64,000 nt of DNA, taken from the NCBI RefSeq assembly GCF_025252405.1, contig NZ_CP104307.1:1736001-1800000 (forward strand), in the 5' to 3' direction. Below, in pieces: positions 30,590 through 40,400 of this stretch; positions within the stretch are counted from its first letter, which is position 1; each line of letters starts with the position of its first letter. Source of the DNA: Flavobacterium sp. TR2. Lineage in GTDB: Bacteria > Bacteroidota > Bacteroidia > Flavobacteriales > Flavobacteriaceae. The position numbers and the translations under genes were made by a program. Under the pieces are notes generated by a model that saw nothing but the letters and a program-made list of their open reading frames with translations, was not told the DNA's origin and searched no databases.

Positions 30590-31501
30590 ATGAAAAAATT
30601 AATTTTAGTTTTTATGTTTTTTTCGATTGTGTCAAACGCGCAGCAAGATGCGCAGTACACACAATATATGTACAACACAATCGAAGTCAATCCAGCGTAT
30701 GCAGGTTCACGTGGAGCTTTAAGCGTTTTTGGTTTGTATCGTACACAATGGATTGGATTAGACGGAGCGCCAGAAACGAGTACATTTTCTGTTAATACAC
30801 CTTTGCGAAATAGCGATTTAGGACTTGGAGTGTCTTTGGTAAATGATAAAATCGGGCCAACTGTAGAAAATACTTTATCGGCAGATTTGTCGTATACCAT
30901 TCCAACGTCAGAATCATGGAAATTATCTTTTGGAATAAAAGGAACTGCCAATCTTTTCAATATCGATATTAATAAATTAAGCTATGAAGATCAGGATGAT
31001 CCGCAGTTCCAGAATCTTAAAAATAAATTTTCGCCAAATGTAGGAGCTGGAATTTATTATCATTCAGATAGAGCTTACATCGGATTATCGGTTCCTAATT
31101 TCATAGAAACAAACCGATATGATTCAGACGATGTGGCAATTTTCAAAGAAAAAATCAATTATTATTTAATAGCAGGTTATGTATTTAATCTCGATCGTTT
31201 AGAATACATCAAATTCAAACCAGCTTTAATGGCCAAAATGGTAGAAGGAGCACCTTTGCAAGTTGATGTTTCAGGAAATTTCATGTTTAATGACAAATTT
31301 GTTTTGGGACTTGCTTACCGTTGGAGCGCATCTGTCAGCGCAATGGCAGGATTTCAAGTCACAAAAGGAATGTACATAGGGTATGGTTACGATCATGAAA
31401 CTACACAATTAAGAAAATACAATTCTGGATCGCACGAGATTTTCTTAAGATTCGAATTCTTTAATAATTATAATAAAATGATATCCCCAAGATTCTTTTA
31501 A
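30590..31501 (+). CDS. PorP/SprF family type IX secretion outer-membrane protein
   Basis: 303 residues: signal peptide (ending VSNAQ), then the family hallmark QDAQYTQYMYN...NPAYAGSRG, then alternating beta-strand sequence to the C-terminal phenylalanine, as expected for an outer-membrane barrel. In F. johnsoniae SprF is needed for export and attachment of the adhesin SprB, and genes of this family commonly follow genes for type B-CTD proteins. Here it follows the giant type B adhesin by 48 bases, so it is probably its dedicated partner. Confidence 0.93.
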   Translation: MKKLILVFMFFSIVSNAQQDAQYTQYMYNTIEVNPAYAGSRGALSVFGLYRTQWIGLDGAPETSTFSVNTPLRNSDLGLGVSLVNDKIGPTVENTLSADLSYTIPTSESWKLSFGIKGTANLFNIDINKLSYEDQDDPQFQNLKNKFSPNVGAGIYYHSDRAYIGLSVPNFIETNRYDSDDVAIFKEKINYYLIAGYVFNLDRLEYIKFKPALMAKMVEGAPLQVDVSGNFMFNDKFVLGLAYRWSASVSAMAGFQVTKGMYIGYGYDHETTQLRKYNSGSHEIFLRFEFFNNYNKMISPRFF

Positions 31502-31509
31502 TACAACCT

Positions 31510-33522
31510 ATGAAAGCTATAAAATTAATTTTAATCTTTTTACTGTCTAGTTTTATTTCAAATGTGACTGCGCAAAATCCATTCACAACGATGAACATAA
31601 AATACGCAGACAAAAAATACGAAGAGTACGCTTACGCGGATGCAATAAAAGTTTACGAGAATTTAGTAAATGACCAGACTACCGACCAAGGAATAATTCA
31701 GCGTTTGGCAAATTCATATTACTTTAATGGCGAATTAAAAAGCGCACTAAAATGGTACGAACAATTATTTGTAATAAACGAAAACCAAGAAGCTGAATAT
31801 TTGTATCGATATGCGCAATCATTAAAATCAGCGGGAGATTATCGCAAGTCGGATGAGATTTTGCAGAAATTCAATCAAAAAGCAACATCAGAAAAAAGAG
31901 CAGATCTAATCAGAAATGATAAAAACTATTTAGAAGACATAAAAGAAAACTCAGGCCGATTTCAAATAGCCGATGCGGGAGTTAATTCTAGATATTCAGA
32001 TTACGGAAGCGTTGTTTACAACAACAAAATAGTTTTTACTTCTGCGCGCGATACGGGCGGGGTTGTGAAAGCCAATTTTCAATGGACAAACAGATCGTTT
32101 TCAAGACTGTACACAGCCGATTTAATGCCAGATGGAAGCGTTGGAATCCCACAGCTTTTAGTAAAAAGAAAAAAAGATAATTTTAATGAATCAAGTCCGA
32201 TTTTTACAAAAGATGGACGCACGATGTACTTTACCCGTAATAATTTTACAGATGGTAAACGACGAAGCAACGATAAAAATGTAACGCTTCTAAAATTATA
32301 CAAAGCAGAACTTATAGATAATGAATGGCAAAATGTAAAAGAACTTCCATTCAACAGTGACCAATACAGCACTGCGCATCCAGCTCTAAGCCCTGACGAA
32401 AAAACATTGTATTTTGCATCAGATATGCCAGGAACGTTAGGGCAGTCGGATATTTACAAAGTTGCAATCAATGAAGACGGAACTTTCGGAGCGCCCCAAA
32501 ATCTTGGGCCAGCAATTAATACAGAAGCAAGAGAAACCTTTCCGTTCATTTCTGAAGATAACGAACTGTATTTTGCGTCTGACGGACGTCCAGGCTTGGG
32601 CGGATTGGATATTTTTGCTTCCCGTATAAAAGTAAACGGAACCTATGATGAAGTTTTAAATGTCGGCGAACCTGTAAACAGCAAACAAGACGATTTTGCT
32701 TTTAGTATTGACAGTAAAAGCAGAAGCGGTTATTTTTCTTCAAATAGAGAAAACGGACAAGGTTTAGATGATATTTACAGATTTACAGAGACAAAAAGAT
32801 TAATCTGCGAACAAAATTTGTCAGGAACAGTTACCGACGCAGAAACAAACGAGATATTAGCCAATACCGCACTGACTTTGTTTAATGAAAAATTTGATCC
32901 AGTTGGAACAATCACTACAGATGAAAAAGGAAGTTATATTTTTCCCGATTTAAGATGTGGTAAAAAATACACCATCAGAACTGCTAGAACAGATTATAAT
33001 GCTAAAGAAGTTGTAGTAGCTATCCTTAAAGAAAAAGGCGAAACGACTCAAATGATTGCATTAAACAAAGTGTTTAAACCACTTACGGCAAAAACTGTAG
33101 CAATCAAAAAAGTAACTATAAGTCCAGTAAAAGTTGGTTCGATAAGAGTAGGAGTAGATATTGCAAAACTGTTAAATCTGCCTATGAACTTCTTTGATTT
33201 GGGTAAAGCAACAATCAAAAAAACATCAGAACCGCAATTAATGAAAGTGGTAAATCTTTTAAATGAATATCCAACTATGAAGCTAGATATTCGTTCGCAC
33301 ACAGATAGCCGTTCTTCTTCAGAAAGCAATCAGATTCTTTCAGAAAAAAGAGCACAGTCAACCAAAAATTGGCTGATTCAAAAAGGAATCGGTACAGACA
33401 GATTGACCGCCAAAGGTTATGGAGAAACCCAATTAGTAAATAAATGCGCTGACGGAGTAAAATGCTCCGAAAAAGAACACATGAAAAATCGACGAAGCGA
33501 GTTTATCATTGTATCGATGTAA
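31510..33522 (+). CDS. PorE-like protein: TPR, PD40 propeller, carboxypeptidase-regulatory-like and OmpA domains
   Basis: 670 residues. Signal peptide 1-22 (ending VTAQ, no lipobox Cys); TPR-like helices about 25-140; WD40/PD40 repeats about 170-430 (motifs SPDEKTLYFASD, SEDNELYFASDG); a carboxypeptidase-regulatory-like beta domain about 435-515 (GTVTDAETNE); OmpA C-terminal peptidoglycan-binding domain about 560-670 (SHTDSR, LSEKRAQS, NRRSEF). This is the domain order of PorE, a T9SS outer-membrane/peptidoglycan linker of Porphyromonas. Eight bases after the SprF-like gene, so likely the third member of one unit. It may be a paralogue of the main PorE. Confidence 0.9.
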   Translation: MKAIKLILIFLLSSFISNVTAQNPFTTMNIKYADKKYEEYAYADAIKVYENLVNDQTTDQGIIQRLANSYYFNGELKSALKWYEQLFVINENQEAEYLYRYAQSLKSAGDYRKSDEILQKFNQKATSEKRADLIRNDKNYLEDIKENSGRFQIADAGVNSRYSDYGSVVYNNKIVFTSARDTGGVVKANFQWTNRSFSRLYTADLMPDGSVGIPQLLVKRKKDNFNESSPIFTKDGRTMYFTRNNFTDGKRRSNDKNVTLLKLYKAELIDNEWQNVKELPFNSDQYSTAHPALSPDEKTLYFASDMPGTLGQSDIYKVAINEDGTFGAPQNLGPAINTEARETFPFISEDNELYFASDGRPGLGGLDIFASRIKVNGTYDEVLNVGEPVNSKQDDFAFSIDSKSRSGYFSSNRENGQGLDDIYRFTETKRLICEQNLSGTVTDAETNEILANTALTLFNEKFDPVGTITTDEKGSYIFPDLRCGKKYTIRTARTDYNAKEVVVAILKEKGETTQMIALNKVFKPLTAKTVAIKKVTISPVKVGSIRVGVDIAKLLNLPMNFFDLGKATIKKTSEPQLMKVVNLLNEYPTMKLDIRSHTDSRSSSESNQILSEKRAQSTKNWLIQKGIGTDRLTAKGYGETQLVNKCADGVKCSEKEHMKNRRSEFIIVSM

Positions 33523-33544
33523 AACAACTTCATTATAAATTATA

Positions 33545-33578
33545 AATCCCCTTTTCTAAATTTTAGAGAAGGGGTTTT
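33545..33578 (+). terminator. Terminator of the adhesin operon
   Basis: An 11-bp stem (CCCCTTTTCTA / TAGAGAAGGGG, one G-U pair) with T run, 20 bases after the stop of the PorE-like gene. Confidence 0.8.
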
Positions 33579-33590
33579 CGTTTTGAAATA

Positions 33591-33705
33591 ATCCCTACGG
33601 GATACTATTTTGTGGTGTATTTTTTTCTGCCAAGTATGTAGCTCCTAACGGAGTTGCTTTTGAATTAAACATAATTTATGAAATAACTCCGTTAGGAGTT
33701 ACATA
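33591..33705. repeat. REP/BIME-like inverted-repeat element
   Basis: Contains a small palindrome ATCCCTACGGGAT (33591-33603) and a 20-bp inverted repeat: left arm 33636-33655 and right arm 33686-33705, one mismatch apart. Each arm carries its own mini-hairpin (ACTCC-TAAC-GGAGT type). This is the layout of a paired REP element. Most of the 376-bp gap 33523-33898 is explained by the terminator, this element and the promoter of the next gene. Confidence 0.65.
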
Positions 33706-33844
33706 TTGGTAACGTTAAAAAATCTAATTTTCCTCAAAAAACAATTCCAAACAAATTCATTATTTGCACTATAATTTTGAAAATGTAAATTTTGATGTAT
33801 AATGTTTAAAATGAATTGGTTATGTTTTTAAAAAATCGATTTCG

Positions 33845-33877
33845 TTGCAAATTGTGTTGGTTTTTGTTTTAACTTTA
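33845..33877 (+). promoter_or_regulatory. Weak promoter candidate for the CBS gene
   Basis: TTG (33845-33847), 22-base spacer, TAACTTTA (33870-33877), one mismatch from TAnnTTTG, 21 bases before the ATG. Confidence 0.3.
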
Positions 33878-33898
33878 TAAATCTAAAAATTTTTCATT

Positions 33899-34324
33899 AT
33901 GACTGTAGATCAAATACTTAAAGCAAAAGGAAGAAATGTTTATTCTATTTTCTCCAATTTAACGGTTTATGATGCGTTAAAAGTTATGGGAGAAAAAAAC
34001 ATTGGGGCAATTTTGGTTATGGATGATAATATTTTAAAAGGAATATTATCCGAGAGAGATTACGCCCGAAAAATTGTACTGAAAGATAAATCTTCAAAAG
34101 AAACTTTTGTTCATGAGATTATGGAAAGTCATGTTTTTACAGTAAAACTTTCAGATAATCTTGAAGATTGTATGGAACTTATGAGCGAAAAGAGAATAAG
34201 ACACCTGCCTGTTCTGGAAGAAGGAACTGTGGTTGGAGTCATTTCTATAAGCGATGTAGTGAAGGCAATTATAGAAATTCAGAAAGACACCATCAACCAT
34301 TTGAATTCTTATATTTCTCAATAA
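33899..34324 (+). CDS. CBS-domain-pair protein
   Basis: 141 residues consisting of two CBS motifs (about 8-62 and 73-130) and little else. Such stand-alone pairs sense adenine nucleotides and usually act by contact with another protein. Recognisable strands: GAILVMDDNILKGILSERDYARK and its second copy RIRHLPVLEEGTVVGVISISD, split by the linker HEIMESHVFTV. No signal peptide; cytoplasmic. It is monocistronic between terminators, so the partner cannot be read from context. Confidence 0.9.
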   Translation: MTVDQILKAKGRNVYSIFSNLTVYDALKVMGEKNIGAILVMDDNILKGILSERDYARKIVLKDKSSKETFVHEIMESHVFTVKLSDNLEDCMELMSEKRIRHLPVLEEGTVVGVISISDVVKAIIEIQKDTINHLNSYISQ

Positions 34325-34355
34325 AGCATACCTAAAAACGATAAAAATTTAAAAT

Positions 34356-34384
34356 GAGTCCAATTCTATTGGGCTTTTTTTATT
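34356..34384 (+). terminator. Terminator after the CBS gene
   Basis: Stem GTCCAAT / ATTGGGC (one G-U pair) with a short loop and a run of T. Confidence 0.75.
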
Positions 34385-34445
34385 TATTAGGATAGATTTT
34401 AATAAAAGAAAATCCTAAAAAGACGCCTTTTTAAAACAAGACTTA

Positions 34446-34453
34446 TATCTTTG
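34446..34453 (+). promoter_or_regulatory. -7 element for maeB
   Basis: TATCTTTG, matching TAnnTTTG, 26 bases before the maeB ATG. No clear -33 TTG. Confidence 0.4.
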
Positions 34454-34479
34454 TAAGCTAGAATAAAAGCTAAAAAACA

Positions 34480-36771
34480 ATGAACAAAGAGAGTAAAAGA
34501 AGAGAAGCGTTACTGTATCATGCAGAACCAACTCCAGGAAAAATTCAGGTAGTTCCAACAAAAAAATATGCAACCCAGAGAGACTTATCATTGGCCTATT
34601 CGCCAGGAGTTGCAGAACCTTGTTTAGAAATCGCAGCAAACAAAGAAGATGTTTATAAATACACTGCAAAAGGAAATCTAGTAGCCGTAATTTCAAATGG
34701 TACAGCTGTTTTAGGACTTGGAAATATTGGACCAGAAGCGGGAAAACCTGTAATGGAAGGAAAAGGTTTATTGTTTAAAATTTTCTCTGACATTGATGTT
34801 TTTGATATCGAAATCGACACAGAAAATGTTGAAGAATTTATTCAGACCGTAAAAAATATTGCTCCAACATTTGGAGGTATTAATCTTGAAGATATCAAAG
34901 CTCCAGAATCTTTTGAAATAGAAAGAAGACTGATTGAAGAATTGGATATCCCAGTAATGCACGACGACCAGCACGGAACAGCAATTATATCTTCTGCAGC
35001 TTTAATTAATGCGCTTGAATTGGCAGGTAAAAAAGCTGAAGATGTAAAAATGGTAGTTTCAGGTGCAGGATCTGCTGCAATTGCTTGTACAGACTTATAT
35101 GTTTCGCTTGGAGTAAAAGTAGAGAACATTTTAATGTACAACAGTAAAGGACTTTTAACTAAAGATAACCCATCGTTATCAGATTTACAGTTAAAGTATG
35201 CTATTGATGGCGCTAAAATTCCATTGGACGAAGCCGTAAAAGGTGCTGATGTTTTCATCGGATTGTCTTCAGGAGACATTTTGAGTCCAGAAATGTTATT
35301 GACAATGTCACATAATCCGATTGTTTTTGCAATGGCAAATCCAAATCCGGAAATCGACTATAATTTGGCCGTAGAGACGAGAAAAGATGTTATTATGGCG
35401 ACAGGACGTTCAGATTTTCCTAATCAGGTAAACAACGTTTTAGGTTTTCCTTATATCTTTAGAGGAGCTTTAGACGTAAGAGCGACAAAAATTAACGAAG
35501 AAATGAAAATGGCGGCTGTAAAAGCCTTAGCTATTTTGGCAAAAGAACCGGTTCCAGAGCAGGTAAACGTAGCTTACGGTGCGACAAAGCTAGGTTTTGG
35601 CCAAGAATATATCATTCCTAAACCATTCGATCCTAGATTGATCACTGTTGTGGCGCCTGCAGTAGCAAGAGCGGCAATGGAATCTGGAGTAGCAAAAAAT
35701 CCTATTACAGACTGGGCCGCTTACGAAGATGTGCTTCGCGAACGTATGGGTAACGATAACAAAATGGTGCGTTTGATTACAAACCGCGCCAAAGTAGATC
35801 CAAAAAGAATTGTTTTTGCAGAGGCAGACCAATTAAACGTTTTAAAAGCAGCTCAAATTGTTTATGAAGACGGAATCGGATTCCCAATTTTGTTAGGAAA
35901 CAAAGAACAGATTTTGGAGCTGAAGGCAGAACTTGGTTTTGATGCCGATCTCGAAATCATTGACCCTAAAACAGACGAAGAAGCAGAAAGACGCAACAAA
36001 TTTGCAAAATCATTTTGGGAAGCAAGAGGACGAAGAGGCGTTTCTAAATTGGATGCAGAAAAATTCATGCGCGAAAGAAACTATTTTGCAGCAATGATGG
36101 TCAATGAAGGAGAAGCAGATGCATTGGTAACAGGCTACTCAAGAAGCTATCCTTCAGTTGTAAAACCTATGATGCAGTTAATTCCAAAAGCACAAAATGC
36201 TTCACTTATTGCAACTGCAAACATGATGCTTACTTCTCGCGGACCAATGTTTTTATCAGACACTGCAATAAATATTAATCCATCTGCACAAGATTTGATT
36301 AATATTGCGATTATGACTGCAAAAACAGCAAGAATGTTCGGAATTGAGCCTGTTATTGCAATGGTTTCGTTCTCAAACTTTGGATCTTCAACTAGCGAGA
36401 GTGCTTCAAAAGTTAGAGAAGCAGTAGCTTATTTGCATAAAAACCATCCAGAATTAATTGTTGACGGAGAAATTCAGGCAGACTTTGCTTTAAATCCAGA
36501 AATGCTTCAAGAGAAGTTTCCATTCTCTAAATTAGCAGGAAAAAAAGTCAATACATTGGTTTTCCCTAATTTAGAATCAGCAAATATCACTTATAAATTA
36601 TTAAAAGAATTGTATAAAGTGAATTCAATTGGGCCTATCATGATGGGTATGGGCAAACCAGCTCACATCTTCCAATTAGGTGCAAGCGTTGAGGAAATGG
36701 TGAATATGTCAGCAATTGCTGTTATTGATGCACAGGAAAAAGAAATTAAAAAGAATAAAATAACACAATAA
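34480..36771 (+). CDS. maeB: NADP-type malic enzyme fused to phosphotransacetylase-like domain
   Basis: 763 residues, the full length of MaeB. Residues 1 to about 420 are malic enzyme (oxidative decarboxylation of malate to pyruvate with NADPH formation): SPGVAEPC near 39-46, the divalent-metal/substrate motif HDDQHGTA near 162, the nucleotide-binding GAGSAAIA near 198. Residues from about 430 to the end resemble phosphate acetyltransferase, a region that in MaeB proteins has a regulatory (acetyl-CoA sensing) rather than catalytic role. Monocistronic with its own promoter element; ruvA follows after a separate promoter. Confidence 0.95.
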   Translation: MNKESKRREALLYHAEPTPGKIQVVPTKKYATQRDLSLAYSPGVAEPCLEIAANKEDVYKYTAKGNLVAVISNGTAVLGLGNIGPEAGKPVMEGKGLLFKIFSDIDVFDIEIDTENVEEFIQTVKNIAPTFGGINLEDIKAPESFEIERRLIEELDIPVMHDDQHGTAIISSAALINALELAGKKAEDVKMVVSGAGSAAIACTDLYVSLGVKVENILMYNSKGLLTKDNPSLSDLQLKYAIDGAKIPLDEAVKGADVFIGLSSGDILSPEMLLTMSHNPIVFAMANPNPEIDYNLAVETRKDVIMATGRSDFPNQVNNVLGFPYIFRGALDVRATKINEEMKMAAVKALAILAKEPVPEQVNVAYGATKLGFGQEYIIPKPFDPRLITVVAPAVARAAMESGVAKNPITDWAAYEDVLRERMGNDNKMVRLITNRAKVDPKRIVFAEADQLNVLKAAQIVYEDGIGFPILLGNKEQILELKAELGFDADLEIIDPKTDEEAERRNKFAKSFWEARGRRGVSKLDAEKFMRERNYFAAMMVNEGEADALVTGYSRSYPSVVKPMMQLIPKAQNASLIATANMMLTSRGPMFLSDTAININPSAQDLINIAIMTAKTARMFGIEPVIAMVSFSNFGSSTSESASKVREAVAYLHKNHPELIVDGEIQADFALNPEMLQEKFPFSKLAGKKVNTLVFPNLESANITYKLLKELYKVNSIGPIMMGMGKPAHIFQLGASVEEMVNMSAIAVIDAQEKEIKKNKITQ

Positions 36772-36796
36772 ACGTTCTTACAAGGATTAAACAAAT

Positions 36797-36830
36797 TTGT
36801 CGTAGTTTTATGGCATTTTTGTTATATTTG
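36797..36830 (+). promoter_or_regulatory. Promoter of ruvA (and probably sprA)
   Basis: TTG (36797-36799), 23-base spacer, TATATTTG (36823-36830): a full match to the Bacteroidetes consensus. It lies 19 bases before the ruvA ATG. Confidence 0.6.
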
Positions 36831-36849
36831 ATACTAACAAACTATATTT

Positions 36850-37431
36850 ATGATAGCACATTTGCAAGGGAGATTAGTAGAAAAAAATCCTACAGAAGTT
36901 GTAATTGATTGTGGAGGAGTAGGTTATCAGGTGAATATATCGCTGCACACCTTCTCCTTAATTCCAAATTCTGAAAATATAAAATTGTATACGCATCTTC
37001 AAATCAAAGAAGATGCGCATACTTTATATGGCTTTGCCGAAAAATCGGAACGCGAAATTTTTAGAATGCTGATTTCTGTTTCAGGAATTGGAGCTGGAAT
37101 CGCAAGAACAATGCTTTCGTCTATAGAGCCAAAGCAAATTATAAATGCCATTGCATCTGGAGATGTAGGCATAATCCAATCTATCAAAGGAATTGGAAAC
37201 AAAACAGCACAAAGAGTTATATTAGATTTAAAAGAAAAAGTTGTTAAATTGTATAATATTGATGAAGTTTTTGCTGTTCAAAACAATAGAAACCGAGATG
37301 AAGCGTTATCTGCTCTAGAAGTTTTAGGTTTTGTACGAAAAGCTTCTGAAAAAGTAGTCGAAAGAATCGTAAAAGAAGATCCTGAAGCTACTGTTGAAAC
37401 AATTATCAAAAAGGCTTTAAAAAGCTTATAA
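36850..37431 (+). CDS. ruvA: Holliday junction DNA helicase subunit RuvA
   Basis: 193 residues. An N-terminal OB-fold (MIAHLQGRLVEKNPTEVVID), two helix-hairpin-helix motifs in the middle (SVSGIGAGIARTML and IKGIGNKTAQRVI) and a flexible-linked C-terminal domain III (ALSALEVLGFVRKASEKVV) that contacts RuvB. It binds the four-way junction and loads RuvB, whose gene is at 16264 in this window. sprA starts 24 bases after the stop, so the two are probably co-transcribed. Confidence 0.96.
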   Translation: MIAHLQGRLVEKNPTEVVIDCGGVGYQVNISLHTFSLIPNSENIKLYTHLQIKEDAHTLYGFAEKSEREIFRMLISVSGIGAGIARTMLSSIEPKQIINAIASGDVGIIQSIKGIGNKTAQRVILDLKEKVVKLYNIDEVFAVQNNRNRDEALSALEVLGFVRKASEKVVERIVKEDPEATVETIIKKALKSL

Positions 37432-37455
37432 ATTTCATCTTATAAAAAGAATTCT

Positions 37456-40400
37456 ATGCGTAAAATTTGTATTTTGTTGCTGGTATTACTCTGCGGTAAT
37501 GTTTTGCGCGCGCAGGTTACACCGGTAACTCAAGATACAACTAAAACACAATTTTCAGTTGGTAAAATAGAGCTCGAAGATCCGCCAAGCGTACTTTCAG
37601 CTTATCGATATGATCCTATTACAGATCGTTATATTTATACCAACTCTGTCGATGGCTTCTCCATCAATTACCCTTTAATTTTAACTCCAAAAGAATACGA
37701 AGATTTAGTTCTAAAAGAAGCAAGAAGAGATTATTTTAGAAAAAAATCTGATGCCATCGATGGCAAAAAAGCAGGAGCCGAAGCAGCAAAAAAAGACTTG
37801 TTGCCAAGATATTATATCAATTCGAGTTTGTTTGAAAGCATTTTTGGAAGCAATACCATAGATGTAAAGCCCACTGGATCAGTAGAAATGGATTTGGGCT
37901 TGCGTTATACCAAACAGGATAACCCTTCATTTTCACCAAGAAATAGATCCTCTCTGACTTTTGATTTTGACCAAAGAATCAGTATGAGTTTGATGGGGAA
38001 AATTGGAACCCGTCTTGAGGTAAATGCCAATTACGATACGCAATCAACCTTTGCTTTTCAGAATTTATTCAAACTGGCTTATACGCCTTCAGAAGATGAT
38101 ATTGTTCAGAAAGTTGAGGTGGGTAACGTTAGTATGCCTTTAAACAGTACCCTTATTCGAGGCGCACAAAGTTTGTTTGGGGTCAAAGCACAGCTGCAAT
38201 TTGGCAAAACAACCATTACAGGAGTTTTCTCAGAACAAAAGTCGCAAACCAAAAGTATAGTCGCAGAAGGTGGCGGGACCGTACAAAACTTTGATTTGTT
38301 CGCTTTAGATTACGATAATGATCGACATTTCTTCTTATCGCAATACTTTAGAAATAAGTATGACGCTTCATTAAAGAATTATCCATTAATAGACAGCCGT
38401 GTTCAAGTTACAAGGATTGAAGTTTGGGTAACCAATAAGCAGAATAGAATTACAACTGGAAATAATAACTTAAGAAATATTATTGCGCTTCAGGATTTAG
38501 GAGAAGGCCAGGTTTCTGGTGTTCCAGACAACGAAGTGGTTGTAATTACAGACCCAACAGGTTTCTTTAATAACCCTATAGACTCTCCAACAGACAACAC
38601 GAACAATAAATATGATCCTGCGGCAATAGGAAAACCGGGCAGTTACTTAAACCCAAATATTAGAGAAATCGTAACAGCAAAATCAGGATTTAACAATACC
38701 AATGTAAATGAAGGTACAGATTACTCTGTTCTTGAAAATGCTAGAAAATTAACAACACAAGAATATACTTTTAATCCGCAGTTAGGTTATATCTCATTAC
38801 AGCAGCGTTTGGCTAATGACGAAATTTTGGCGGTTGCATTTGAATATACAGTTGGAGGAAAAGTGTACCAAGTTGGAGAATTCGGTAGTGACGGTGTAGA
38901 CGGAACCGTAGTTACAGGAAACAATAATGGCAATCAGGCAATTGTAACACAGAGTTTGGTACTGAAAATGCTGAAAAGCAGTTTGACAAACGTACAGAAT
39001 CCGGTTTGGAACCTGATGATGAAAAACGTGTATCAAATTCCGCAAGCGTATCAAATTAAACAGGAAGATTTCAGGCTTAACATTCTTTATACAGATCCTT
39101 CGCCAATAAATTATATTACACCGGTTCAAGGAAGTTCTTTTCCGCCAAATCCTGGGCCAGATGATAAAGTAGATCAAACACCATTATTGAATGTTTTTAA
39201 TCTTGACCGTTTAAATTATAACAATGACCCGCAGACAGGAGGAGACGGATTCTTTGATTACGTTCCTGGAGTAACCGTTGACGTACAGAATGCGCGAATT
39301 ATTTTCACGACTAAGGAGCCTTTTGGAGAACTTTTATTTAGAAAATTAAATACTAATTCTGGCGAGAGCTACAATGATCCAACCACCTACAATCCGAACC
39401 AGAAGAAATATGTATTTAGAAATATGTACAAGAACACTCAGGCTGGCGCTTTGCAGGATAGTGATAAAAACAAATTCTTACTGAGAGGAAAATATAAATC
39501 TTCTGGAAATAATGGTATTCCTATTGGAGCCTTCAACGTGCCGCAGGGATCTGTAGTTGTAACGGCTGCAGGACGAGTTTTGGTAGAAGGGATAGATTAT
39601 AGCGTAGATTATCAATTAGGAAGAGTGCAGATATTAGATCCTTCATTGCAGGCTTCTAATACCCCGATTGAAGTATCATTGGAAAACAATTCAATTTTCG
39701 GACAGCAGACCAGAAGATTCATGGGATTCAATGTTGAGCATAAAATCTCTGAAAAATTTGTTGTGGGCGGAACGTTCTTAAAAATGACAGAACGTCCTTT
39801 TACTCAAAAATCAAGCTACGGGCAAGAATCTGTAAATAACACCATTTTTGGTTTTAACGGAAATTACTCAACAGAGGTTCCATTTTTAACAAGATTGGCC
39901 AATAAATTGCCAAATATAGATACAGATGTTCCTTCTAATCTTTCGATTCGTGGGGAAGTGGCATTTTTGAAGCCAGATGCTCCAAAAGCAAGTGATTTTG
40001 AAGGCGAAGCTACTATTTATATCGACGATTTTGAAGGTACTCAGACTACAATTGATATGAGATCGGCTTATGCATGGAGTTTGGCTTCAACACCATTTAT
40101 AAATTCTGCTACAGACAATACCTTCAATGCTAGCTCCAATACACTAGAGTATGGCTATAAACGCGCTAAACTGTCTTGGTATACAATTGACCCGATTTTC
40201 TTTACTTCAAAACCATCTGGAATTTCAAATGATGATTTATCTTTAAATTCAACAAGAAGGATTTACAGTAAAGAGCTTTATCCAAATACAGATATCGCAC
40301 AAGGGCAGATTCAAGTAATTAATACGTTGGATCTAACATACTATCCGTCAGATAGAGGGCCATATAACAATAACCCTAATTTTGCTTCGAGCGATCCAAA

